The notes beneath the pieces were generated by a model. The model ran no database searches, had not been told where the DNA came from, and worked only from the letters and a program-made list of their open reading frames with translations. The translations under genes and the position numbers were made by a program. This document shows, in pieces, positions 9,156-18,080 of a stretch of 18,090 bases of DNA (within the stretch, counting starts at the first letter, position 1; the number at the start of each line of letters is the position of its first letter). The DNA comes from Physocladia obscura (Eukaryota > Chytridiomycota > Chytridiomycetes > Chytridiales > Chytriomycetaceae), in assembly GCA_027596945.1 (NCBI GenBank), contig JADGJH010000475.1, positions 1 through 18,090 of the forward strand. The letters are read 5' to 3'.

Positions 9156-10721
9156 ATGTCTGGGGCAAAGATGCAGTGGGAGAAGTCGGCAGACTTTCCG
9201 ATTCTGGTAAACTTCAAGACAAATATGCCGATGGGCACATTGCAGCTAACCCGCCATCGCTGCTTAAGATTGCAGCAAACTAAAAACCGCAAATAACTGT
9301 TCTTTTTTCTTGCAAACAGTGCGAAACATGCCTTGGTGACAATCCGTACGTACGTATGACGAAGCAAACCCACGGCAAAGAATGCAAAATCTGCGCTCGT
9401 CCTTTTACAGTTTTTCGTTGGTGTCCTGGAACTGGTGGGTGAACATTAATCACTGTCTCAAAGTCTATTGTGCTTACTTGTTGTTCGCATACTGTGTGTT
9501 TTGAAATGCTGGCGCAACATTCGTTCAATCTGTCACCGCAATAATCACTTAATCGTTTTTGCAAATCAACAATTTACTTGGCCTTTCTCCCAGGTATGCG
9601 TTACAAAAAGACAGAAATATGCCAAACGTGTGCAAAAATCAAAAATGTGTGCCAGACTTGTGTTTTGGATCTTGAATACGGGTTGCCTGTTCAGGTTTGT
9701 TTATTTCAAAAAATAATAATAGCTTGTCTGTTCTGATCGATAAAATGAAATAAGGTGCGAGACTCTGTATTGGAAGTGCAGGACGCGGTGCCAAAGAGCG
9801 ACGTCAATAGAGAGTTTTTTATCAACAAGGTTGAAGGAACACTGGGAAAAGCCGATACCCTTGTCAACTATTCAAAGGCTGAGTCTGTTGCTAAAATCGC
9901 GCTAAAGCAAATGTCCCGTTCTGAGCCTTATTATCAACGCAATCGCGCACATATTTGCTCCTTTTATGTCAAGGGAGAATGCAAGCGAGGAGATGAATGT
10001 CCATTTCGGTCGGTTTATTCTTGGTTGCATCGACTGCTCAACATTAAAATCGAATTAAATATAGTCATGAGCTCCCACCTGCTGACTCAGAACTGGCCCA
10101 CCAAAATATCAAAGACAGATATTATGGAAGCAATGATCCTGTGGCAAAGAAAATGTGTTGGTTTATTTCTGCATAGCCACTTTGAGCTATTAAATGTTTT
10201 AACTAACTTTTTTGGTTTTCAGTGAACGTTGCGGGAAAAACAGTTTCGTTCCAGAACCCACAAGATCCTACAATCACATCATTATTTATTACAGGCGTTG
10301 AAGGGGATATCTCGGACGATGATTTGAGGTTTGCCAAATTATTTTAAATATTTTCAGTAGTTCAATATTCAAGCATTTGTGTTTCAGAGAGCAATTCAAA
10401 CCATACGGGGAAATCAAATCAATTGTTTTGGTTCACAAAACCAAAACAGCATTTATAAACTACCTTTATCGCGCTTCTGCCGAGGCGGCTGCTACCAATT
10501 TAGCAAACAAGTTGAACATAAAAGGCCATAATTTGAAAGTTCAATGGGGAAGATCACGTCAAGCAAATCCCTCGTTTGTAGTTGTAGCGCCAGGTGCTGC
10601 TAGTGAAATCGACCCAGATTCGTTACCATCAATTCCGCCACCGCCAGGATCTGCTGGAATTGTTTATGCATCTACAGATCCAACTCTTTTAGGAAGTTCT
10701 TTGAAGACATATCGCGCCTGA
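9156..10721 (+). CDS. RBM22: Pre-mRNA splicing factor RBM22 (Cwc2/Slt11 type)
   Basis: RBM22 binds U6 snRNA and the pre-mRNA in the catalytic spliceosome as part of the NTC-related proteins. Exons are 9156-9206, 9320-9434, 9594-9694, 9755-10008, 10065-10156, 10223-10328 and 10388-10721 (TGA), 350 residues. The N-terminus has the Slt11-type zinc sites ([45 protein letters not shown]). A CCCH finger follows ([21 protein letters not shown]), whose last zinc ligand, His, comes from the next exon. An RRM then has RNP2 LFITGV and RNP1-like [11 protein letters not shown], ending VQWGRSR. The tail is short and carries [10 protein letters not shown]; it lacks the long Pro-rich tail of animal RBM22. 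The second intron (159 bp) is among the longest in the window. Poly(A) signal AATAAA is at 10731-10736. Confidence 0.95.
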
Positions 10722-10857
10722 CGGGAAGTGAATAAAAATTGGATCCAATGCAATTTGATTTTTGTTGGCTTTTATGAATCGGATTGAATGAGATAAAAAC
10801 AGGATTCTTTCAGTCCGCGATGTAACATTCAATATACATAATTGTTTGTTTTGCCAT

Positions 10858-11220
10858 CTACTTTTTCTTTTTACTCTTGTTGAGAACGGATGCTACAAAA
10901 ACGCCAATCAATGACCCGCCAATAACAAGAAGAATGACAGGGACTCGCACGGCCCAGACACGGTCAGGAAAGTATTCATGCAGCGAATTAGTCGTATCCA
11001 GAAGAGGCTGGAGCGCAGGAGAAAAGAAACTTAAGTTCACCAGAACAGGTCGATTCACAAAAATTGGATTAAATACCAGAATGAGTGCCCAGGTTGTATA
11101 GTACACAAATACAACCAAACTAATTATCAGTAAGGTTCCGCCGACAATTTGATCGGATGTGCTTGCCTTAATGTTGTTCATTAGGTCGAAAATCAGCTCA
11201 ATGCACATCAACCTTACCAT
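10858..11220 (-). CDS. DPM2: Dolichol-phosphate mannosyltransferase subunit 2
   Basis: Small ER membrane subunit that stabilises DPM synthase, which makes dolichol-phosphate-mannose for N-glycans, GPI anchors and O-mannosylation. The reading frame is open from ATG to TAG for 120 codons, but the family is about 80-85 residues. Splicing exons 11220-11218, 11166-11077 and 11007-10858 gives 80 residues starting MASTSDQIVG and joining TTWALIL|PLLDTTNSLHEYFP, a close fit to DPM2. Two hydrophobic segments (TLLIISLVVFVYYTTWALIL and VPVILLVIGGSLIGVFVASVL) and a Lys-rich ER-type C-terminus (KSKKKK) are visible. Both introns (51 and 69 bp) are 3n long without stops, so an unspliced reading would add a false 17-residue leader insertion and a 23-residue loop. 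It is convergent with RBM22 (136 bp between stops). Confidence 0.9.
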   Translation of the reverse strand: MVRLMCIELIFDLMNNIKASTSDQIVGGTLLIISLVVFVYYTTWALILVFNPIFVNRPVLVNLSFFSPALQPLLDTTNSLHEYFPDRVWAVRVPVILLVIGGSLIGVFVASVLNKSKKKK

Positions 11221-11247
11221 TTTTTTTTTTTTGTCAAATCAACCAAA
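11221..11247. promoter_or_regulatory. 27-bp bidirectional spacer between DPM2 and TTC16 start codons
   Basis: Only 27 bp separate the ATG of DPM2 (minus) from the ATG of the TTC16-like gene (plus) in my models. The spacer is a T12 tract followed by GTCAAATCAACCAAA. If both starts are right, each gene's core promoter or 5' UTR must lie partly inside the other gene. A later TTC16 start at 11371 would widen the gap to 150 bp but would lose the first exon. Confidence 0.6.
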
Positions 11248-13172
11248 ATGTCTCCTCCAATACGCGAATCTCCGTTAAAACGCGAAAGCAGTGGCTCAAA
11301 AATTGTCCAAGAGCGTATTTTTGAATTGTTTGTTTAATCTTATACGTCTGTATACATTTTTCTTTCTAAAATGGAGATCAGAAATAATGCGGCTCTCGAA
11401 AAACTCTATTCGTCAGAATTTCCGTGTTCAGAAGCAATCTGCGTTGCGATTGCACTGTTTTCGCGGGCCATATTTTTAAGCAAAAATGAACCAATTTTGT
11501 ATATTAATCGAGCAGAGGCGTACCTTCTTGTGAACGACTTTGAATCAGCTATCGCAAATCTTAAAAAAGCGAAACTTTTGTTACCGCGAATATCAACGGA
11601 ACAGTCTGTTGAAGCTGCTCCAAAAAATTCGTCTGCAGCCTGTTGGAGGCCTATTTCGGTGAAGCAAAATATAAAACTTCAAGATGCTGATGATTTATTC
11701 TATAATCCCCTGAACTTTGAAGGTGAAACCAACCCGCTGTTTTTTTTAATTGTTGTGACTAACAAAATAAAATGCCAAAGCATAGCTATTGGAAGTTCAA
11801 GCAATTGGCTCAATATTAAATTGCGACGAGTTTATTTTACTTTTGGTCAGATTTTGCTTGATCAGCGGAGACTCTATGAAGCTTTACACAATTTTAAACT
11901 AGCTCGAGATTTAGGAATATACCGGGCATCAGCATATTTACGCATGTATGTTTTTGCTCTCTTTCCCTCTTCTCCTGAAAAATTGGTTTTTGTTTGTAGG
12001 GCAATTACGTTTATTGGCCTTGGAAAATCTGATGAAGCTCTTGAACTGCTATACAAGCTCACGGAACATGATCCAAAAAATGCAGATCTTTATATTCTCC
12101 GAGCAAAATTATATAGCGAAATTGGAGCTGTTGATCTGGTAGCAATGGATCTCAACCGTGTTATCACTGTGGCCAAGCAGCCAACACATCCTGAGCTGAA
12201 GCAACTGATGGAGTACACAATTTGGACGTCTATAAGATACAAAAATAAAGCCAGCGCGCAGATATTGAATGGCCAGTTTGATTTGGCGATATTCTATTTG
12301 AATCATGCATTGGAATTAGACCCGACTGATTGGATAACTCTTTTAAAGAGGTGCTTGATTTTTACATTGTTTGATTGTTTGACAAAATTAAAATAAGGGG
12401 TGTCGTTTTTTCGGAGATTGGACATTTCGATTCTGCCATAGCCGATCTCACGCTAATATTGGAAATCGAAGAAAGAGACAAATCTCGAGATGTAGAAGTC
12501 AAAAGCTATATTGGAAGTGTGTACAATAAACTTGGCGTGGAGAATTACCTGTACGTCGTAGAATTGTTTTGAAATTTTTAATAATTTGTTTCTAGTGCAC
12601 AAAACTTTGAATTGGCTTTGCAAGGACTCAATATGGCGTTACAATATACATCCAACGAGCCAATAATTTTCAAGAATTTGGCGGACTGTCACCTTGCCAT
12701 GAACAATGAACAGCAAGCCGAAAAATCACTTACTGAAGCATTTCATTTGGATTCACAAGACAAAGAAATCCGCGCCAAACTTTCAAATATTTATTTTCGA
12801 CGAGGCGAGAGTTTAATCTACTCGGGTCACTATCCATATGGCTTGATAGAGCTTTCCAAAGCTATAGACTTGACTCCGTCTGTTCCAGAGTATTTATTTG
12901 AGCGTGGACGCGTTCATACACTTACCGAACAGCTTGATTTGGCCCGTGATGATTTAGCAAATGCGCTTAAATTGAATCCAAAGCATCAAGAGGCTCGTGC
13001 AATGCTTGACAGATTGACGCGAGGGATTCCATTTGATGGATTAAAGCCGTTTCCACCGCAAAAAAAACTTGTAAAGGGCACGTTTGACACTTCCGGAGAT
13101 TACAGAACTCAAAAGGAATGCAAGTTGCCACTAAAAGTGCTCACTGAAAGATATCCAAAACCAACAAAATGA
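11248..13172 (+). CDS. TTC16: TTC16-like tetratricopeptide repeat protein
   Basis: TPR protein with best remembered match to TTC16, a family of unclear molecular role associated with ciliated or flagellated cells. Exons are 11248-11327, 11382-11722, 11786-11945, 12000-12350, 12398-12550 and 12596-13172 (TGA), 553 residues. Repeated TPR signatures are visible: IALFSRAIFL...LYINRAEAYL, DEALELLYKLTEHDPKNADL, FDLAIFYLNHALELDP, FDSAIADLTLILEI, YGLIELSKAIDLTPSVPEYL and LDLARDDLANALKLNP. NADLYILRAKLYSE closely parallels the same place in animal TTC16. Introns 11723-11785 (63 bp, with GACTAAC branch motif) and 11946-11999 (54 bp, GTATGT...TTGTAG) are 3n without stops and read through as false coding. 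Exon 1 (MSPPIRESPLKRE...) is the least certain part. The ortholog assignment is probable; the TPR nature is certain. Confidence 0.85.
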
Positions 13173-13184
13173 AAAACAAAAAAA

Positions 13185-13190
13185 TTTATT
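13185..13190 (-). terminator. Poly(A) signal of the RasGEF gene
   Basis: The minus strand reads AATAAA only 8 bp after the RasGEF stop (13200-13198). Cleavage 10-30 bp further on would fall at or inside the last codons of the opposing TTC16 gene (stop 13172), so the two mRNAs probably overlap at their 3' ends. Confidence 0.5.
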
Positions 13191-13197
13191 TTCAAAT

Positions 13198-15364
13198 TTA
13201 TCTTCCCCCTTCTCGTGGCTCACATAGAAGAGAATGAGTGTATGCTTCTTCTTCTGTAAACACTTTAAAGTTTCGTATCATTTCTTGGATTTCAGTGATA
13301 ACTTCAAAATTATATAGCGTTTTTTGATACGTCTATATTTGTTGAAGATTAGGCTATTTTTTCATAAAAAATACATGAACCTGAAATTCCAAGATGTATC
13401 CTGCCTCCTTTTGAAACTTGTGAAAATTAACCAAACCTCCATCCAAAGTGTTTTTATTGCACGTCGATAAGAAGACTAAATCACTTTGATAGATTCCGGG
13501 AAATGGTATGATTGGTGGGTTCGCGGAATGAACCCGGGCTCGAAGGTTTTTGTAGTTGTGCTCGGTTGACGCAACACGGAGTAAATCTTCAAGCATTTTC
13601 ATGTGCTTTAAACTGACCAAAGCCTTTGTTTTTTTAAGTCTATAAACAGCTGACGAATCTATAGCGGCCAATATCTCTCTCACACCGTTGAAGTTGTTAA
13701 GTTTTTCAAGTTGATGTCCCAGTGATATAACTCTTTCAAATATTAATGCTCGCAGTTTATGACTTTCTTTGACAGCTAATATTTCTGTCACAATCCATTG
13801 AACAACATGATTTGACCAGTGTACCATTTTTGTTATATTTGGCGATTTGGTTTCCTTGTTGTCTTTCATCCATGCCATGTCCAAAAACTCTCGGGGCTTA
13901 ATTTGAACAAATAAATCAGATTCAATGAGAGTAAGCTGCCGAGCGAGCTCTATGGGATCAATATCAAGAAAGGAGAGTTTGACATCCTCAAAGTTTCTCC
14001 GACTAGTGCCTTGTACTGCCGATCCTTCTGGGGAATATCTTTTAAGCAATTGCTTGGGAATAATAGCTTTTGGTGGAGTGGATTTAACAAGTTGATGACT
14101 TTGATCTTCGTTTGTCAACTATTTTTTTAATTATTTTTTGGGTTTAGTAAAACATGTAAAAGAATTCACCTTCCGAGTTAGAACTCCTTTCACAATAGAA
14201 TTAAGCTTTTCATCTTTAATAGTTTCGAGCAAATTCTGGACATCAGACACCAGAGACGGGTTATCTTGAAAGTCAGACCAATAGCCTTCAAGCCAAGTTT
14301 TAATGGTATTCACAAATCTATCAAACGTCTGTGAGAAACTATTTCTGAAAAAGAATAATTTCAATGAAATTCAAAACACCTAAGAATAACTGGGGTCTGG
14401 TATCCTTTGTCTTCCATTTTTGATTTCAGTGCCATAAATTCTCTGTGTTTTTGGGCTATCAAATCCATCAAGCTGCGACTTGTCATGAATGCTGGGTATG
14501 TGAGCATAAATGCTTGCAAGTACTTGTTGTCTAATTTTATACGGAGTAAAAACTTTATGATTACATTTGAAAATTTACCAAATGACAATGGATCCAATAA
14601 TCTTTCAATAAGTTTATCTGTCGTGGCACCTTTGATTTTCTTTTCAGATCCATCTGTTTCGATGAAAATAACGAGGCCCTCCGACTCATCCTTTTCGTCT
14701 CTTAAAATTCGCTTCTCTTCCAACTTTCGTAACACTTCTTCTTGTAATGCACCCCGCAATCTATATACATCTGCTCGCAGATCAGAATTTTCTTTCTCAG
14801 CCATTGCTTTTAATTTCTCGCTATGCTGATGTTATATATTATTTAAATATGTAATAAAATTAATATTCAAGCAGACCTTGCATCTTTCGTCCAAATCTCG
14901 CAATTGATTTGCAAAAATTTGATCGTATTCCCCGTCTGGAAATTCTGCTTGTCGTTGAAGGGCTTCTTGGAGAGTCTTTTCAGTTTCATAGCATCTTTTT
15001 AAAATACTTTGAATTTGCTCCGCGTGCTGTTTTGTCATATCACGAAGGTTTTTGCGATGAAAGTTTTCGCGTTCTTTTATCCCAATCTCTAGCATATTGA
15101 CACGAGCTCTCAAAAATGCAACTGTTGCAAGCAATTTGGTCTCGGTGGCACTATTATTCGGAAGACTTTCATGCATTTGTATTACATGCGATTTCTGTTG
15201 ACTTTCTTATTTAATGCTACAACGTTACGAAAATTCGTCACCTTTGACAGTGCTCTTCGCACTAATTGAAAGTTGTGCGGCTCCTTTGATACCAAGTTTT
15301 TATCATCAGAGATGATATTACTTGTGTCAGATATTGCAGTTTGCAAAGGGGTTGCGTCATTCAT
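13198..15364 (-). CDS. Ras guanine nucleotide exchange factor (CDC25 domain) with coiled-coil N-terminus
   Basis: Loads GTP onto Ras-family GTPases. Exons are 15364-15242, 15194-14877, 14825-14579, 14530-14380, 14344-14170, 14118-13381 and 13332-13198 (TAA), 628 residues. Residues from about 50 to 205 are rich in heptad-like Leu, Glu, Lys and Arg and look coiled-coil. The RasGEF_N module follows (about 213-330: DKLIERLLDPLSF|DNKYLQAFMLTYPAFMT), then the catalytic core (about 390-620: IDPIELARQLTLIE, KPREFLDMAW, KLNNFNGVREILAAIDSSAV, YRLKKT, HSANPPIIPFPGIYQSDL, DGGLVNFHKF). The last exon (YNFEVITEIQEMI) completes the C-terminal helix and is missed if the ORF is read through. One intron is only 35 bp (14379-14345); another of 48 bp (14578-14531) is in frame and stop-free. 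No SH3, PH or Ras-binding domain is seen, so upstream control may act through the coiled coil. Confidence 0.93.
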
Positions 15365-15467
15365 TCTATGTCTCTCTTTTTCTCTGTTTACCAAAGATTT
15401 TCAAAGGCAAAAATTTTATGATTTTGATGAATTGATGATAAATCAGGTGAAATTTCGACCAAAAAGA

Positions 15468-15950
15468 ATGAACAAACAGCAATTCTTCTTGAAAACAGCC
15501 CCGCTTCCTGGGGAACCGGCTTCTGCTTATACGAATTTGTATATTCGCCATCATGGATCAGGAATCAATTCAGTTGTTCTCACGCCCGGAACACCGAAAT
15601 TCATCAAAGGACACTTAGAAGGGTCGCGAATCAACTTCACCTCCTCAACGCACCAAGAACGCCAATGGGGACTAACGCTTTGCATTGACGGCGCAACACG
15701 CGCCGGATGGGAGAAGGTGGAGATTGTTGAGAATGGCGGCTCTGACAGACTGCAGTTTTCATCAAACAGCGAAACAAATGAGGAAGTTTTGGAGTTTGAA
15801 GGAGAAGATGCTGGAGAAAAGGTGTGGCGGGGCTGGATGGTTTGTGAGTGGGCAAGTGGACATCCACAGCTGTTTTGGCTCACAGACAAGTTGAAAGATA
15901 AATTGCCTCCGTTCTGCCATCGTGTCCAGATTGTCCGTGAACTCCTTTGA
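15468..15950 (+). CDS. DUF7907-like small protein, intronless
   Basis: Single-exon ORF of 160 residues starting MNKQQFFLKTAPLPGEP and ending VQIVRELL (TGA). The order LKT...PG...NLYI...HHGSGINSVVLTPG...GHLEGSRINF...WGLTLCIDGAT..GWE.VEI...WRGWMVCEWASGHPQLFWLTD..LPPFCHRV resembles, from memory, the fungal DUF7907 family of small, usually secreted proteins of unknown role. Conserved features are the Trp/Cys pair in GWMVCEW, PQLFW and the late Cys before RV. Unlike typical members, no signal peptide is visible at this ATG. The frame is open further upstream, but that part lies antisense to the RasGEF 5' end and looks non-coding. It is divergent from the RasGEF with 103 bp between start codons. 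Codon use is normal for the window, with CpG present. Coding status is good; the family call is tentative. Confidence 0.6.
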   Translation: MNKQQFFLKTAPLPGEPASAYTNLYIRHHGSGINSVVLTPGTPKFIKGHLEGSRINFTSSTHQERQWGLTLCIDGATRAGWEKVEIVENGGSDRLQFSSNSETNEEVLEFEGEDAGEKVWRGWMVCEWASGHPQLFWLTDKLKDKLPPFCHRVQIVRELL

Positions 15951-16064
15951 TATTCGGTATAACCAAAAAGTATTATTGTGTGTTTTGCCCCAAATGAAAA
16001 CAACAGATGAAATGTTATCATCGAAAATTTTTTTTCGTATACTTTCAAAACCATTCCATCCATA

Positions 16065-17031
16065 ATGGTTTACACTCTGAACGTGACGCAAAATATCAAG
16101 AAATTTAAGAGGCAACATGCAGCAAGTTTGGCATTGATCACCGGTACAGGTGACACAGTAGAAACCATTGTACTACAGTTGTGGGACATTGCAAGACCAT
16201 CAATTTTGGGAAGGGCTACTCTGACTGATGAAATATACAGTGTCACACAAAATAATATAGATATTAATCATTTTGGAGACTTTATTGAGCTGACAACTGG
16301 ATCAAAAAGGTATTCCAATAAGAGCAGTGAGTCTTTCTTCTTCCAGTATTAATAATATAATTAAACAAACACAAAGGCATGCAAATATTGCATCATTGAA
16401 GCCTTCAACTTTGAGTACTCTGTCTCAAAAAGATGAGGTGCTACAGTTGACTGTTTTCCAGTATTCATTCACATTGGAGTTGACAAGACAATGGGAAAAA
16501 TTTAATTGGGAAGTTCTTATGATTCCAGGATCTAATACTGACAAATCTGGAGCTCCAAACAAAACAATTCAGCATTATGATCCATCAACTTGAACAGGTA
16601 CACCTGCAGCTCCAGGGCAAAATTATGTCTGGAGAGATTGGGCCAACTCTATTTTTTGTCATATCCCTGTCCCTGAGGATGACACTACATTCTCACAATT
16701 ACCTCCTGAGCAGATTGGACATCTTTTTGATAGAGAACCAATTGTGACACAGCAAATGTCTTGATTTCAAGAATCTGTCACAGTTTCTCATCAATTAGTT
16801 GATGATTTTCAAATATTTCAAACTTAAGCAAAATATATGATTGAGCAGCTTGTGCAGGATATTGATGGCTTTGCTTTTGTGATGGAAAGCAACAAGAGAA
16901 TTCTTCAAGGAATGGAGTGAGCTTTATGCCCAGTAAGACCAAGTGAAAAAAGTGTGTGGGGACCATTGGTTGATATAGAGGATGTGGATCATGAAGATAT
17001 CCACAATTTCAGTGATAATGAAGATGAATAA
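16065..17031 (+). pseudogene. Decayed, CpG-depleted protein-coding remnant
   Basis: Two protein-like segments lie in different frames. Segment A (16065-16352, 95 codons from ATG) includes TIVLQLWDIARPSILGRATL and IELTTGSKR, which loosely recalls a WD40-type repeat (weak guess). Segment B, in another frame from about 16390 to TAA at 17031, stays protein-like for over 210 codons but is cut by four in-frame stops (TGA 16591, TGA near 16762, TAA near 16827, TGA near 16918). Three of the four are TGA, as expected from CGA decaying to TGA, and the surviving Arg codons in segment B are AGA. A possible donor GTGAGT near 16328 suggests an old intron between the frames, but no acceptor restores the frame cleanly. 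Segment B ends in an acidic tail (DNEDE). Neither segment is confidently assigned to a family. It could be an old transposon, an integrated foreign gene or a dead paralogue. Confidence 0.55.
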
Positions 17032-17533
17032 ATATTTTAGGTGTTTATTTGTATCCAATAGCACTCAGGCACTGCTTATGGGTAACTTGTGGATTGAACA
17101 ACTGAGTTCCTACATAGCCACATTTTCTGAACAATCCACAAAAATAAATATTCCACATTTTTCCCAGTACAGTCCCAACAACTTTTGAAAAATTTTGCAC
17201 ATTACCATGCCCTTCTTGTTGAAGTATATGCAACTCTTTGGTGAGAGATGTGTATTACAAAACAAGTATAAATCGTTCTTCATCAATTAAAGGTTTATTT
17301 GTTTCTTCTCAAATAAAAGAAATTAATTATTTGTCTTAGTTTATTTCAATAAAGTCAAAATATAAAAATAGCTTTATTTATGGACAGTTGATAAAAGTGA
17401 ACAATCTTTATGAAAAGATTAAACTGATGCTGTTTCAATTGATCTGTTGTTCTTACTGTGATACACTAAAGCAGAGGTGCCAACAGAATCAACAGAGAAT
17501 CATTGAGAAGAAACTGATTTGTTCACTAGTTAA

Positions 17534-17563
17534 TATAGTAAGAGGCCCACTCCACTTACTATA
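17534..17563. repeat. Hairpin, 12-bp arms with one mismatch
   Basis: TATAGTAAGAGG pairs with CCACTTACTATA (11 of 12) around a 6-base loop. It is the first of four inverted repeats within about 145 bp. Confidence 0.75.
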
Positions 17564-17586
17564 ATGTTCAAATACTTAGAAACATA

Positions 17587-17647
17587 CACTCTCTTGGATC
17601 ATCCTACACAAAAGGATGACTTGCGTAGTAGACTAGGGAAGAGAGTG
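17587..17647. repeat. Nested inverted repeats
   Basis: Outer arms CACTCTCTT (17587-17595) and AAGAGAGTG (17639-17647) pair perfectly. Inside lie perfect 7-bp arms TCATCCT (17599-17605) and AGGATGA (17613-17619). A short CAACAT/ATGTTG hairpin (17660-17677) follows directly. Together these could fold as a multi-stem structure. Confidence 0.65.
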
Positions 17648-18051
17648 AGAGATTCTCTGCAACATACAAGGATGTTGAACATAAGCATTTTCATACATAA
17701 TTTTATTAGGAATTGATAAGTTTCCAGTTGTTAGAGGGTTTAATTTAGACTTCTAAGTTTATTCTTTAAAGCTTTTTTCAAAAACAAAGAAAAATAAAGT
17801 CCTTTTATGTGTTTTCCTGCGCAGTTTTACATTTGAAATGCCAACATTGCAGTTTTCTTTCAGTTTCCATTTTTTTCGAAAACAAGAAAAATTTTCAGTT
17901 TGAAAAAGTTGCCTTGAAACACATCTTCTGACAAACAACAACATAAAACTGTGTTGGCTCAGAAAACAAACTTCAGCACTGCTTTCTACTTCTGAATGAA
18001 GTTGTTGGTTATATGAGATAATAAAGAATGTTTCTATTGTTTATTAGAGCT

Positions 18052-18080
18052 TGAGAAACAGTACATACATATGTTTCTCA
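18052..18080. repeat. Perfect 9-bp inverted repeat
   Basis: TGAGAAACA (18052-18060) and TGTTTCTCA (18072-18080) are exact reverse complements separated by 11 bases, close to the right edge. Confidence 0.7.

Noticed and set aside
9156..9156. Operon with trans-splicing for PDCD2-NUBP1-RBM22
   Set aside because: Spacing is tight (66 and 53 bp), but no acceptor-like signal or spliced-leader gene is visible and poly(A) hexamers sit in both gaps; general genome compaction explains it.
9435..9593. ncRNA in the long second intron of RBM22
   Set aside because: The intron is longer than its neighbours but has no C/D or H/ACA boxes that I can recognise.
14407..14829. 140-codon plus-strand ORF
   Set aside because: It is antisense to RasGEF exons with conserved domain sequence and has no recognisable content.
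15551..16063. 170-codon minus-strand ORF opposite the DUF7907-like gene
   Set aside because: The plus strand carries the family-like pattern (GWMVCEW, PQLFW); the minus reading is low-complexity Ser/Pro shadow.
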